In this document: piece after piece, positions 33,268 to 42,727 of the stretch | How the letters are laid out: each line of letters begins with the position of its first letter | Position numbering within the stretch: position 1 is the stretch's first letter | Source: Pelomicrobium sp036803785 | Lineage (GTDB): Bacteria > Pseudomonadota > Gammaproteobacteria > Burkholderiales > UBA6910 | NCBI RefSeq assembly: GCF_036803785.1 | Contig: NZ_DAIRTR010000002.1 | Coordinates: 4,542-68,541, forward strand | Direction: 5' to 3' | Length of the DNA: 64,000 nt | Notes under the pieces: generated by a model | Seen by the model: only the letters and a program-made list of their open reading frames with translations | The model's database searches: none | Told to the model about the DNA's origin: nothing | Made by a program: the position numbers and the translations under genes

Positions 33268-33896
33268 TCTTTGAAAAGGCTTGCGAGAATGACTTCGAGT
33301 TCTTTCTGTATGCCAACGACGGGGCGCGTGGCATCGATCACCCGAATACGATCCGGGTAACGTCGTGCCCGGGCTTGGTATTTCGCTCGAACCCGGGCGA
33401 AGAAAGCCGCTTCCTCTCCCTCGAAACGGTCTTTCTTCCGCACCTCACCCCGCCTCTGCTGGGCGAGGGCTTCCGGTACATCGAAAAGCAAGGTGAGATC
33501 CGGTTGAAGGTCTGGGTGAACCCAGGTTTCCAGTGCCGCCAGCTTCTCGTCCGCGACTCCCCTGCCACCGCCCTGATAAGCGAAGGTGGCGTCGGTGAAC
33601 CGATCGGAGACCACCCAACGGCCTTGCGCCAACGCTGGGCGGATGACCTGGACAAGATGCTCCCAGCGGGCGGCAAAGATGAGCAAGGCTTCGGTTTCCG
33701 CTGCCATAGGCTGGTGCAGGATCACTTCCCGCAAAGCCTCGCCTAAGGGCGTGCCCCCCGGTTCCCGGGTGATCACCACTGGTACCCCCCGTTGCTGAAG
33801 GAAATCGCGGATCCACTCCATGTGGGTGCTCTTCCCTGCCCCGTCGATCCCCTCCAGGGTGATGAATTTCCCGCGCCTATCCATCCATGCCCCCAT
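33264..33896 (-). CDS. tmk: Thymidylate kinase
   Basis: A 210-residue kinase that phosphorylates dTMP to dTDP. The P-loop is EGIDGAGKSTHMEW, the DRx motif is VSDRFTDATFAYQGGGRG, and the lid region RGEVRKKDRFE is present. ATG 33896 gives MGAWMDRR; an ATG four codons later (33884) is equally possible. It stands between mltG and holB in the usual order. Confidence 0.95.
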   Translation of the reverse strand: MGAWMDRRGKFITLEGIDGAGKSTHMEWIRDFLQQRGVPVVITREPGGTPLGEALREVILHQPMAAETEALLIFAARWEHLVQVIRPALAQGRWVVSDRFTDATFAYQGGGRGVADEKLAALETWVHPDLQPDLTLLFDVPEALAQQRRGEVRKKDRFEGEEAAFFARVRAKYQARARRYPDRIRVIDATRPVVGIQKELEVILASLFKD

Positions 33897-33929
33897 TGCT
33901 CGCTGCGAAAAGCGGCGAAGGTTGGTGCT

Positions 33930-34937
33930 TCATCGTTGCCTCTGATACCGGTTGACGGCCCGGTTGTGGTCGGCCAGGGTCTCAGAAAACTCTGAGGTGC
34001 CGTCGCCCCGGGAGACGAAATAGAGAGCCCGAGTCTGGGCCGGCCGCACGGCAGCCTCGAGCGAAGCGAGGCCTGGGAGGGCGATCGGCGTTGGCGGAAG
34101 TCCCGCTCGAGTGTAGGTGTTGTAATCGTGGTCGCTGGAAAGATCCTTTCTCTTCAGGTTTCCGTCGAAGGCCTCGCCCATGCCGTAGATCACGGTCGGA
34201 TCGCTCTGGAGCCGCATGCCGAGCCGCAGGCGGTTGTGAAAGACCCCAGAGACCATGGGCCGGTCGGCTTGCACTCCTGTTTCCTTTTCGATAATGGAAG
34301 CGAGAATGAGGGCTTCGTAAGGGCTGGAGACGGCCAGGTTGGGTGCCCGGGAGGCCCAAACCTGTTCCAGGTGTCGCTGCATGGTGTGATAGGCGCGCTT
34401 GAGTATTTGGATGTCACTCGAACCCTTGGAGAAGTAGTACGTATCCGGGAAAAAAAGTCCTTCGGCAGAGGTTTCCGTTGCCCCCACCGCTGCGAGTATT
34501 TCCGCCTCGGAACGGCCCGCGGTATCGTGGCGCAGCCCAGGGTGCTCATCCAGGGCTTTCCTGAGCTGCTTGAAGCTCCAGCCCTCAAGGAGGGTGATCT
34601 CCGCCAGAGCGACATCGCCGCGGGTGAGCCGTTGCAGCACGTTCCATGCCGACACGGGCCCGCTGAACTCGTAGCTTCCGGCCTTGATGCTGCCTTCTCG
34701 CCCGAGCAGGCGCGCCAGCGTGATGAAGCTCAAGGCATCCGGCACGAGCCCCTCCGCAGCGAGCTCCCCGGCAATAGTGCGCAAACTCGTCCCTGGACGC
34801 ACTTCGAACTCTTGGGGGGAGCGGGACAGTTCGACCGGCAGAAACCAGCGTGTCCCTATCCAAGCCATCGCGACGCACAGGGCGAGGAGAATGCTGCCGA
34901 TCAGCCACGAGCCAAGCCGCAGGTTATGCCTACCCAT
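33930..34937 (-). CDS. mltG: Endolytic murein transglycosylase MltG
   Basis: A 335-residue inner-membrane enzyme that cleaves nascent peptidoglycan strands. There is one N-terminal membrane helix (LGSWLIGSILLALCVAMAW), a LysM-like part, and the YceG domain with the catalytic glutamate in ASIIEKETGVQAD. The tail holds SDHDYNTYTRAGLPPTPI. The start ATG 34937 gives the usual length and overlaps the pabC stop by eight bases. Confidence 0.94.
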   Translation of the reverse strand: MGRHNLRLGSWLIGSILLALCVAMAWIGTRWFLPVELSRSPQEFEVRPGTSLRTIAGELAAEGLVPDALSFITLARLLGREGSIKAGSYEFSGPVSAWNVLQRLTRGDVALAEITLLEGWSFKQLRKALDEHPGLRHDTAGRSEAEILAAVGATETSAEGLFFPDTYYFSKGSSDIQILKRAYHTMQRHLEQVWASRAPNLAVSSPYEALILASIIEKETGVQADRPMVSGVFHNRLRLGMRLQSDPTVIYGMGEAFDGNLKRKDLSSDHDYNTYTRAGLPPTPIALPGLASLEAAVRPAQTRALYFVSRGDGTSEFSETLADHNRAVNRYQRQR

Positions 34938-35748
34938 CGGCGAATACCTCGGCCTGGATGCGCCGGGTGAGGGCGCCCGGCTCCCATGTCCTGCGCTCCA
35001 GCGCCGCGATGGGCCACAGCCGGATGACGCTGTTGACGAGAAAGGCCTCCTCCGCGGCAAGCAGCTCGTCCAGGGTGAGATCCCGGACCTCGAGGGCAAT
35101 GCCGGCGCTGCGGGCGAAGGCCATGACTCGATCCCGTTGCACTCCTTCAACCCCACAGCGGCTCAGCACCGGGGTTACCAGGCGCCCATGCAGCACGCAA
35201 AACAGGTTACTCATGGTGCCTTCTACCACGCGCCCCGCCCCGTCTAGGAGCAGGCCCTCCTGCACGGTAGCGTCCTGCCACTCACCCCGGGCAAGGACGT
35301 TCTCCAGCCGGTTTAGATGCTTGATCCCTGCCAGGCGGGGCTGGTAAGCCAGGCGCAATGCGCACACCCGCACACGCACCCCTGCTTCCCCGTAGGAGGT
35401 GGGATACCCCGGCAAAGGGCCGACACTGACGATCCGGGTGGGAGCGCCCGCCAGGTGAGGTCCATACCCTCGGGCCCCTGACCCCCGGGTGACCACGATC
35501 TTTCCCACCCCGTCGGAGAGTCGGGCGGCAAGACGGTGCAATTCTTCCCGCAACACCTCTTCCCCGGGGCATTCGATACCCAGCGCCGCGCAGTCCCGGG
35601 CAAGCCGACGGTACTGCCAAGACCACTCGAGGGGAGCGCCGTTGCGCAGCCGCAGGGTGCGGAACACGCCATCGCCGTAGGCCAACCCCCGATCCGCAGG
35701 GTCGATGCCCGCGGCCTCGACACCGTTTACCAGGTAAAAGCCCTGCAT
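34930..35748 (-). CDS. pabC: Aminodeoxychorismate lyase
   Basis: A 272-residue class IV PLP enzyme that releases p-aminobenzoate from aminodeoxychorismate for folate. The PLP lysine is in LAGIKHLNRLENVLAR and the cofactor-phosphate region is EGTMSNLFCV. DRGLAYGDGVFRTLRL is the N-terminal signature. It lies between fabF and mltG, the standard order in Proteobacteria. Some family members are D-amino-acid transaminases, but the context supports PabC. Confidence 0.92.
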   Translation of the reverse strand: MQGFYLVNGVEAAGIDPADRGLAYGDGVFRTLRLRNGAPLEWSWQYRRLARDCAALGIECPGEEVLREELHRLAARLSDGVGKIVVTRGSGARGYGPHLAGAPTRIVSVGPLPGYPTSYGEAGVRVRVCALRLAYQPRLAGIKHLNRLENVLARGEWQDATVQEGLLLDGAGRVVEGTMSNLFCVLHGRLVTPVLSRCGVEGVQRDRVMAFARSAGIALEVRDLTLDELLAAEEAFLVNSVIRLWPIAALERRTWEPGALTRRIQAEVFADG

Positions 35749-35821
35749 CGCTGTGTTTCCCGCTCAGGGATTCGGGATGCCCCTGTGCCGATCCACGCCC
35801 GACCCGGGCTTGGGACCGCGG

Positions 35822-37060
35822 TTAGACTCGGGAAAAGACCAGGGTGCCGTTGGTGCCGCCGAAGCCGAAAGAGTTGGAAAGGGCCACTCGAATGCGCATC
35901 TCCCGGGCCACGTTCGGCACGTAGTCCAGATCGCATTCCGGGTCCACTTGGTGCAGGTTGATGGTCGGCGGAGCGATCTGATGATAAACCGCCAAGGCTG
36001 AAAATACCGCCTCGACGCCGCCTGCGGCACCAAGCAAGTGTCCGGTCATGGACTTGGTGGAGCTCACCGCGACGCGCTTTGCCTCTTCGCCCAAGGCGCG
36101 CTTGATCGCCACGGTCTCCGCGATGTCGCCAAGGGGCGTTGAAGTCCCGTGGGCGTTGATGTAGTCCACGTCCTGGGGGGCCACTTGGGCGTTGCGCATG
36201 GCGTTTAGCATGCATCGTGCCGCCCCTTCTCCATCTTCGCACGGTGCGGTCATGTGGTGGGCGTCGGCGCTCATTCCAAAGCCTGAAAGTTCCGCGTAGA
36301 TGCGCGCTCCGCGGGCTTTCGCGTGCTCCATCTCTTCCAACACCAAGACGCCTGCACCTTCGCCCAGGACGAAACCGTCGCGTTCCTTGTCCCATGGGCG
36401 GCTGGCACCGGCCGGGTCGTCGTTACGCGTGCTCAAGGCGCGAGCGGCGGCAAATCCGCCGATTCCCAAAGGGCAGACAGTAGACTCGGAGCCGCCTGCG
36501 ATCATCACGTCCACGTCCCCGTATTCGATCAGACGAGCCGAATCCCCGATACAGTGGGTGGCAGTGGTGCAGGCCGTTACCATGGCCAGGTTCGGGCCCT
36601 TGAACCCGTACATGATGGACAGGTTGCCTGCCACCATGTTGATGATGGCTGCTGGGATGAAGAACGGGGAGATTTTCCGCGGCCCCGAAGCGAGCATCTC
36701 GGCGTGGGTAGACTCGATCAGGGGCAATCCCCCGATGCCGGAGCCGATATTGACGCCGATGCGTTCTGCATTCTCCTCTGTGACCTGCAACCCGGCATCC
36801 TCGATCGCCTGGATGGCGGCGGCCATGCCGTAATGGATGAACAGATCCATACGCCGCGCCTCTTTGGGCGAGAGATATCGGGTCACATCGAAGCCCTTTA
36901 CCTCTCCGGCGATCTGGCTGGCGAAGGCGGAAGCGTCGAAGCGCGTGATCCGGGTGATACCGGAGCGACCGGCGACGATGTTCTGCCAAGCTTCCTCCAC
37001 GGTGTTTCCCACCGGCGACACGATCCCGAGGCCAGTGATTGCGACCCTACGGTTACGCAC
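35822..37060 (-). CDS. fabF: 3-oxoacyl-ACP synthase II
   Basis: The 412-residue condensing enzyme elongates acyl-ACP with malonyl-ACP. The catalytic triad is visible: Cys in VTACTTATHC, His in NAHGTSTPLGD and His in TGHLLGAAGGVEA. The C-terminal SNSFGFGGTNGTLVF loop is normal. It follows acpP, as in most Gram-negative fab clusters. Confidence 0.97.
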   Translation of the reverse strand: MRNRRVAITGLGIVSPVGNTVEEAWQNIVAGRSGITRITRFDASAFASQIAGEVKGFDVTRYLSPKEARRMDLFIHYGMAAAIQAIEDAGLQVTEENAERIGVNIGSGIGGLPLIESTHAEMLASGPRKISPFFIPAAIINMVAGNLSIMYGFKGPNLAMVTACTTATHCIGDSARLIEYGDVDVMIAGGSESTVCPLGIGGFAAARALSTRNDDPAGASRPWDKERDGFVLGEGAGVLVLEEMEHAKARGARIYAELSGFGMSADAHHMTAPCEDGEGAARCMLNAMRNAQVAPQDVDYINAHGTSTPLGDIAETVAIKRALGEEAKRVAVSSTKSMTGHLLGAAGGVEAVFSALAVYHQIAPPTINLHQVDPECDLDYVPNVAREMRIRVALSNSFGFGGTNGTLVFSRV

Positions 37061-37102
37061 AGCGGCTCCTGGACGATGATGAGTCCGAGAGAAAACGGGA
37101 AA

Positions 37103-37339
37103 TCAGCTCAGGCGGGATTTGATGTATTCGATGGCCTGTTGGACCGTGGTGATCTTCTCCGCCTCCTCATCGGGAATTTCGCACTCGAACTCCTCCTCGA
37201 GCGCCATGACCAGCTCCACGGTGTCTAGGGAATCGGCGCCGAGATCATCGACGAAGGAAGATTCCATCTTGATATCCGCTTCGTTGACACCGAGCTGCTC
37301 GGCGACGATCTTTTTGACGCGCTGCTCTACGTTTTCCAT
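37103..37339 (-). CDS. acpP: Acyl carrier protein
   Basis: The 78-residue acidic carrier for growing fatty acids. The phosphopantetheine serine is Ser37 in GADSLDTVELVM. The start is ATG 37339 (MENVEQRVKK); an upstream extension in the same frame is not ACP-like. It stands between fabG and fabF. Confidence 0.98.
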   Translation of the reverse strand: MENVEQRVKKIVAEQLGVNEADIKMESSFVDDLGADSLDTVELVMALEEEFECEIPDEEAEKITTVQQAIEYIKSRLS

Positions 37340-37491
37340 ATGGGCTCTTCCCTTCCCTTGTGCGGACATTCGATGCTACGCAGGATGAGCAAATGGGCCC
37401 AACCCGCGCACGTATAAAACTTTTGAAGTTTACCAAATTTGCCCGTGGGGCGGAACGAATTCGCCCCCGCACCGCCTAGGCGTCGCTTTTT

Positions 37492-38244
37492 TCAATCCAT
37501 GTACATCCCGCCGTTGACATGCAGGGTACAACCGGTGATATATGCCCCTCCCGGCCCGGCCAGGAAGGCCACGGCAGCGGCCACGTCCTCGGGCTGTCCC
37601 AACCGGCCTAGGGGTACGTGCTCAAGAAGGCTCGCCCGCTGGGTGTCCGAGAGGCTGCGGGTCATGTCGGTTTCGATGAAGCCCGGCGCCACGCAGTTGA
37701 CCGTAATGTTGCGGCTCGCCACTTCCCGGGCGAGGGACTTGCTGAAGCCCACCATACCGGCCTTAGCGGCCGCGTAGTTGGTCTGGCCGGCGTTACCCGT
37801 GGCGCCGACCACGGACGAGATGTTGATGATGCGCCCGAAGCGGGCCTTCATCATGGGACGCAGCACCAGCCGGCAGAGGCGGAACACCGAGCTCAAGTTC
37901 GTCTCCAGGATCTCATTCCACTCCTCATCTTTCATGCGTAAGAGCAGATTGTCCCGAGTGATGCCAGCATTGTTGACCAAGATAGTGGGAGCGCCGAAAC
38001 GCCGGTGCGTTTCATCCACTACTGCCTCCGCCTCCGCCGTGCTGCGGACGTCGAGCTTGAGCCCTGTGCCCCTCATGCCAGCTTCTGCCAGCAGTTGGCC
38101 GATGGCCTCCGCCCCGCTGTTGCTGGTCGCAGTACCGACGACCGTGGCGCCGAGACGTCCAAGCTCTAGGGCGATGGCTTGGCCAATCCCGCGACTTGCC
38201 CCCGTCACCAACGCAACTTGTCCTTGCAGCGGATGCTCCGCCAT
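37492..38244 (-). CDS. fabG: 3-oxoacyl-ACP reductase
   Basis: A 250-residue short-chain dehydrogenase that reduces 3-oxoacyl-ACP with NADPH. The cofactor loop is TGASRGIGQAIA, the NNAG motif is LVNNAGITRDN, and the catalytic Ser-Tyr-Lys is in SSVVGATGNAGQTNYAAAKA. It lies 20 bases after fabD. The 150 bases between it and acpP hold no gene and may carry an acpP promoter. Confidence 0.96.
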   Translation of the reverse strand: MAEHPLQGQVALVTGASRGIGQAIALELGRLGATVVGTATSNSGAEAIGQLLAEAGMRGTGLKLDVRSTAEAEAVVDETHRRFGAPTILVNNAGITRDNLLLRMKDEEWNEILETNLSSVFRLCRLVLRPMMKARFGRIINISSVVGATGNAGQTNYAAAKAGMVGFSKSLAREVASRNITVNCVAPGFIETDMTRSLSDTQRASLLEHVPLGRLGQPEDVAAAVAFLAGPGGAYITGCTLHVNGGMYMD

Positions 38245-38264
38245 TGCTTCTCCCCCTTCTCCGC

Positions 38265-39197
38265 CTATGGAGCGAGCGCCTTGAGTGCTTCCCGCAGCGC
38301 AGCTTCGTCGGTCAACGCCAGCGTCTGCTGGGAGGGCTCGATACGCTTGTTGAGTCCAGCCAGCACCTTACCTGGGCCGCATTCCGCCACGTGGCTGACT
38401 CCTTCCTGCGCTAGCCGGCGGACGATCGCGACCCAGCGCACCGGGCTATAGACCTGGCGCACCAAGGCTTCCCGGATGGCATCCGCATCGTGCCGCTCGT
38501 TCGCATCCACGTTGTGCAAAACCGGGATCTGGGGTGACTGGATCGATATCTGGGCCAGGGCTTGGGCCAGACGCACGGCCGCTGGTCTCATCAGGCTGCA
38601 GTGGGAAGGGGCGCTCATGGGTAACATCATCGCCCGCTTGGCGCCACGGGCTTTGGCGAGGGCCATGGCCCGCTCCACCGCACCATGGTGTCCGGCGACG
38701 ACCACTTGGGCGGGGGAGTTGTAGTTGGCCGGCTCCACCACCTCTCCTTGAGCCGCATCCCGACACACCGCCTGCACCGCTTCATCCTCGAGACCCAGGA
38801 TCGCGGCAATGCCGCCAGTGCCTTCCGGCACCGCTTCCTGCATGGCCTGGGCCCGGAGTCTCACGATCCGCAACGCATCGGCAAACCCGAGGGCCCCTGA
38901 GGCGACTAGCGCGCTGTACTCTCCCAAGCTGTGGCCTGCCATAACCGTGGGTTCTGGCCCATGGAGGTCTTCCCAGGCGCGATAGACCGCGACTGCCGCC
39001 GTGAGCATCACGGGCTGGGTGTTGATGGTCTGGTTGAGCGCCGGCTCCGGCCCCTGCTCGACCAGGTCCCACAAGTCCTGTCCTAGCACTTCGGAGGCTT
39101 CGGCGAAGGTTTGCCTTACCACCGGAAGGGCGGCGAAACCGTTCATCATGCCCACCGACTGGGAACCCTGCCCGGGAAACACAAAAGCGAATTTCAT
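38265..39197 (-). CDS. fabD: Malonyl-CoA-ACP transacylase
   Basis: The 310-residue enzyme loads malonyl onto ACP. The nucleophile serine is in MAGHSLGEYSALVASG, the N-terminal signature is FVFPGQGSQSVGM, and the catalytic His lies in MLPMSAPSHCSLM. It follows fabH in the cluster. Confidence 0.97.
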   Translation of the reverse strand: MKFAFVFPGQGSQSVGMMNGFAALPVVRQTFAEASEVLGQDLWDLVEQGPEPALNQTINTQPVMLTAAVAVYRAWEDLHGPEPTVMAGHSLGEYSALVASGALGFADALRIVRLRAQAMQEAVPEGTGGIAAILGLEDEAVQAVCRDAAQGEVVEPANYNSPAQVVVAGHHGAVERAMALAKARGAKRAMMLPMSAPSHCSLMRPAAVRLAQALAQISIQSPQIPVLHNVDANERHDADAIREALVRQVYSPVRWVAIVRRLAQEGVSHVAECGPGKVLAGLNKRIEPSQQTLALTDEAALREALKALAP

Positions 39198-39213
39198 CCG
39201 GCGCTTCGACCTC

Positions 39214-40173
39214 TCACCAGCGAATCAGGACCGCACCCCACGTAAAACCGCCGCCGATGCCCTCGAGCACCACATGCTGGCCCCGGCGCACTCGGCCGTC
39301 GCGCACAGCGATGTCCAGGGCGAGGGGTATCGACGCCGCAGAAGTATTACCGTGCTTGTCCACCGTTACCACCACCCGCTCCATGGGAAGGCCTAGCCTT
39401 TTCGCGGTCGCCTGAATGATGCGAATGTTGGCCTGATGGGGGATCAGCCAGTCCAGCTCCTCGGGTTTCATGGCGACTTCCGCCAAGGTCTCCTCCACGA
39501 TATCCCCCAAGGCCTTGACCGCGAACTTGAACACCGCGCCGCCTTCCATGACCACGTAGGGCCGTCCCGAGACTCGACCGCCGCAGATTTGCCCCGGTAC
39601 CATGAGGCTTCCGCTGTGACGGCCATCCGCATGGAGGCGATGGGCCAGGATGCCGGGCGTGTCGTCGGCAGCAAGCACTACTGCGCCTGCCCCGTCGCCG
39701 AAGAGCACGCAGGTGGAGCGGTCAGTCCAATCGAGGATACGCGAGTAGATTTCGCTTCCAACGACCAGCGCGTGGCGGCATTTGCCCGCTCGCATGTACA
39801 GGTCCGCCAGGGCCAAGGCGTACACGAAGCCGCCGCATACGGCTTGCACATCGAAGGCCGGACATGCGTTTTCTACTCCAAGCTTCGCTTGGAGTACGCA
39901 AGCGGTGCTCGGAAAAACCTGGTCCGGCGTGGTGGTGGCAACGACGATGAGGCCCAGATCGTTCGGCCGGATACCGGCGGCCTCCAATGCTGCGCGGCTC
40001 GCTTCCATGGCCAGGTCGCTTGCCTTCTGGTCTTCATCGGCGATGCGACGTTCTTCGATGCCAGTCCGGGTCACGATCCATTCGTGGCTGGTGTCCACCA
40101 GCTTTTCGAGATCCCGGTTGGTGAGGATCTTGCGCGGAAGGTAGCTGCCGGTGCCGACGATGCGGGAGTACAT
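39214..40173 (-). CDS. fabH: 3-oxoacyl-ACP synthase III
   Basis: The 319-residue enzyme starts fatty-acid synthesis from acetyl-CoA and malonyl-ACP. Catalytic residues: Cys in DVQAVCGGFVYAL, His in WLIPHQANIRI and Asn in KHGNTSAASIP. The start ATG 40173 shares its A with the last base of the plsX stop (TGATG), which indicates translational coupling. Confidence 0.97.
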   Translation of the reverse strand: MYSRIVGTGSYLPRKILTNRDLEKLVDTSHEWIVTRTGIEERRIADEDQKASDLAMEASRAALEAAGIRPNDLGLIVVATTTPDQVFPSTACVLQAKLGVENACPAFDVQAVCGGFVYALALADLYMRAGKCRHALVVGSEIYSRILDWTDRSTCVLFGDGAGAVVLAADDTPGILAHRLHADGRHSGSLMVPGQICGGRVSGRPYVVMEGGAVFKFAVKALGDIVEETLAEVAMKPEELDWLIPHQANIRIIQATAKRLGLPMERVVVTVDKHGNTSAASIPLALDIAVRDGRVRRGQHVVLEGIGGGFTWGAVLIRW

Positions 40174-41204
40174 CAGGCCACGCCTTCTCCCGCGGCCTGC
40201 GGGAACAGTTCGCTCAACTTCTCGGCCGTGTGTTTGGCGGTTCCTCCCCGCACTTCGTCTACGGCGCGGCGGATGGCGTACTGGAAAGCCAGAGCGTCCG
40301 CCGATCCGTGGCTCTTTACCACGATGCCTCTCAGACCAAGAAAACTCGCGCCATTGTACTGGCGGTGATCTACCCGTCGCTTGAAGGCATTGATTACCGG
40401 CAAAGCAACGAGCCCGATCAAGCGTCGGAACGGGTTGCGGGTGAACTCCTCGCGCAAGAAGGTAGCGAGCATCTGGGCGAGCCCTTCGGAAGTCTTGAGC
40501 GCCACATTGCCAACGAATCCGTCGCACACCACGATGTCCGTCGTTCCCTTGTAGATGTCGTCGCCCTCCACGTTGCCATAGAAGTTAAGACCGCTTAAGC
40601 GCAGGAGCTCGGCGGTCTTTTTCACGACTTCGTTGCCCTTGATTGCCTCGTGCCCGATGTTGAGCAGCCCCACCGACGGCCGGGGCTTGCCTTCCACCGT
40701 GGACACCAGCACCGAGCCCATGATGGCGAACTGCAGTAAGTGTTCCGCAGTGCAATCCACGTTCGCCCCCAGGTCCAGCACGCAAGTGTGGCCCTTAAGC
40801 GTGGGTAGCACCGAGGCGATCGCCGGGCGCTCGATGCCCGGCAGCGTCTTTAGCACGAAACGGGCGATCGCCATCAAGGCTCCAGTGTTTCCGGCGCTCA
40901 CGCAAGCATCGGCTTCGCCGGTTTTCACCAGGTTGATGGCTAAGCGCATAGACGAGTTCTTTTTGTTCCTGAGCGCGAGGGCCGGGGGCTCGTCCATCGC
41001 CACCACTTCGGAGGCATGTTGGATGCGGCAGCGCTTCTCGGGGGTCCCGCCCAGCTTCACCAGCTCGGTGGCGATTGCCTCCTGTAGGCCTACCAGCACC
41101 ACGTTCAACTCCGGGTCCCGGCGCAAGCACTCGACAGCGGCCGGCACCGTCACATGAGGGCCGTGATCGCCCCCCATGCAATCGATGGCCACGGTTACTT
41201 TCAT
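40173..41204 (-). CDS. plsX: Phosphate acyltransferase PlsX
   Basis: A 343-residue enzyme that makes acyl-phosphate from acyl-ACP, the first step of phospholipid synthesis by the PlsX-PlsY route. Signatures are VAIDCMGGDHGP, SAGNTGALMAIARFVLKT, LGANVDCTAEHLLQFA and VVCDGFVGNVALKTSEG. It lies between rpmF and fabH, the classical bacterial order. Confidence 0.97.
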   Translation of the reverse strand: MKVTVAIDCMGGDHGPHVTVPAAVECLRRDPELNVVLVGLQEAIATELVKLGGTPEKRCRIQHASEVVAMDEPPALALRNKKNSSMRLAINLVKTGEADACVSAGNTGALMAIARFVLKTLPGIERPAIASVLPTLKGHTCVLDLGANVDCTAEHLLQFAIMGSVLVSTVEGKPRPSVGLLNIGHEAIKGNEVVKKTAELLRLSGLNFYGNVEGDDIYKGTTDIVVCDGFVGNVALKTSEGLAQMLATFLREEFTRNPFRRLIGLVALPVINAFKRRVDHRQYNGASFLGLRGIVVKSHGSADALAFQYAIRRAVDEVRGGTAKHTAEKLSELFPQAAGEGVA

Positions 41205-41317
41205 TCGCTCATGTCCCCCCCCGCCTTGGGACCCGGCGTCACTGCGGAAACGCCGGGCTTCTCACTCGGGCGATCCGCTTCTTACAAACACGGCGCGGCC
41301 GATAGACGCGCTGACGG

Positions 41318-41497
41318 CTATTCGCCTTTGGACTTGACCACTTTGCGACCTCGATAATGGCCGCTAGGGCTGATGTGATGCCGCAGGTGCACCTCTCCCG
41401 TCGTCGGCTCGATGGCGAGCGGGGGGGTGCTGAGGGCATCGTGGGCGCGGCGCATTCCCCGGCGCGAGGGCGACTTCTTGTTCTGCTGCACGGCCAT
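41318..41497 (-). CDS. rpmF: 50S ribosomal protein L32
   Basis: A 59-residue basic protein on the minus strand, starting MAVQQNKKSPSRRGMRRAHD and ending RGRKVVKSKGE. The family's HHISPSGHYRGRKV segment is clear. No zinc-binding cysteines are present, so it is the C-minus form. It lies 12 bases after yceD, as usual. Confidence 0.96.
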   Translation of the reverse strand: MAVQQNKKSPSRRGMRRAHDALSTPPLAIEPTTGEVHLRHHISPSGHYRGRKVVKSKGE

Positions 41498-41509
41498 GAT
41501 TGCGAACTC

Positions 41510-42025
41510 CTATCGTTCGATGCTCTTTCTGTCTTTGAGAAGGGCGAGCACGGCAAACGGCCCGCCGTCGGGGGGTTCGAGATCCTGGGACACCAACCGA
41601 GGACTGCACGCGGTATCGGGGTGGACAGGGGCGAAAGGCATGGCCAACAGCAACTCGTCTTCCACCAACGCCTCCACATCCAGATTGGGATCGGCGACCC
41701 ATGCCGTCCACTCCTCCGGCTCCTCCTCCACTGGACCCAGGTCACGCTCGGAGGCCACCAGCCGAAATCCGCTCTGGAGATCAACCGGCAGCTCCATCGC
41801 TTCCAGGCAGCGCTGGCACTGCACCACCAGCGTTCCGGATACGAAGAGGTGCAAAATAGGGTGGCCGTCCTGGTCGACCATTCCCTCGAGGCGATAGAAA
41901 ATTTCGCCTTCCTGGGAAGCCAGGCAGTCCACGAGCCGGAGCAGGCTCGAAATGCGAATTGTACCCCGCAGGTTGCCTCCCTCTCGCGCAAAACGGAGGG
42001 AATCAACCGTCGTTTGAATAGACAT
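41510..42025 (-). CDS. yceD: YceD family protein (large ribosomal subunit accumulation)
   Basis: A 171-residue DUF177 protein. The family is needed for normal 23S rRNA or 50S accumulation and is nearly always next to rpmF. Typical words are LVVQCQRCLEAMELPVDL, with a CxxC knuckle, and the acidic stretch DVEALVEDELLLAMP. ATG 42025 is preferred over TTG 42031. Confidence 0.9.
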   Translation of the reverse strand: MSIQTTVDSLRFAREGGNLRGTIRISSLLRLVDCLASQEGEIFYRLEGMVDQDGHPILHLFVSGTLVVQCQRCLEAMELPVDLQSGFRLVASERDLGPVEEEPEEWTAWVADPNLDVEALVEDELLLAMPFAPVHPDTACSPRLVSQDLEPPDGGPFAVLALLKDRKSIER

Positions 42026-42133
42026 AAACAAATAATGATATTATTTCGTTGAATTCGCGTCAAACTTGAAAACGGAATCCGCCGGGCGGTACGTTCACGG
42101 CCCCTGCTCTCCAATACTTCCGTTCAAGCTGTC

Positions 42134-42727
42134 TTGATCCCCCCATCGCTGCCCATCGTACTCGCTTCCACGTCCCGCTACCGGCGCGAGCTCCTTGCCC
42201 GGCTGGGGATCCCCTTCGACGTCTTCGCCCCCCACGTGGACGAATCCGCGCTACCTGGGGAAGAGCCCGCAGCGCTGGCGCTGCGCCTGTCTCGGCTCAA
42301 GGCGCAGGCCGCACAGCGAGCCTATCCTCGAGCCTTGATCATCGGCTCCGATCAGGTAGCAGCCCTGGACGGGGCGACGCTGGGGAAACCGGGCGATTAT
42401 GCCAACGCCTTCCGGCAACTCGAGCGCATGAGCGCCCGCCAGGTGGAATTCCACACCGCGGTGAGCCTGCTCAACAGCGCCACGGGAGCACTGCAGAGCG
42501 AAGCCACCATAGTCCGAGTACGCTTCCGCCCGCTGAGTGAGGAGGATATCCACGGCTACCTGTCGAAGGAGCCGGCTTTCGACTGCGCCGGGGCTGCGCG
42601 GGTGGAGTCCCTGGGCATCGCCCTGTGCGAGCGCATCGATAGCGAGGATCCCACTGCACTGATCGGCTTGCCGCTGATTACGCTGGTGTCTATGTTGCAG
42701 CGGGAGGGGGTTTATGTGCTCCGCTGA
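42134..42727 (+). CDS. Maf family nucleotide pyrophosphatase
   Basis: A 197-residue Maf-like protein that hydrolyses noncanonical or canonical nucleoside triphosphates, possibly of the YceF (7-methyl-GTP) group given its place beside yceD-rpmF. Motifs are LASTSRYRRELLARLG at the N-terminus, DESALPGE, IIGSDQVAALDG and CAGAARVESLG. The start appears to be TTG 42134, as no ATG lies near the family's usual beginning. It overlaps the next gene by 14 bases. Confidence 0.88.
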   Translation: MIPPSLPIVLASTSRYRRELLARLGIPFDVFAPHVDESALPGEEPAALALRLSRLKAQAAQRAYPRALIIGSDQVAALDGATLGKPGDYANAFRQLERMSARQVEFHTAVSLLNSATGALQSEATIVRVRFRPLSEEDIHGYLSKEPAFDCAGAARVESLGIALCERIDSEDPTALIGLPLITLVSMLQREGVYVLR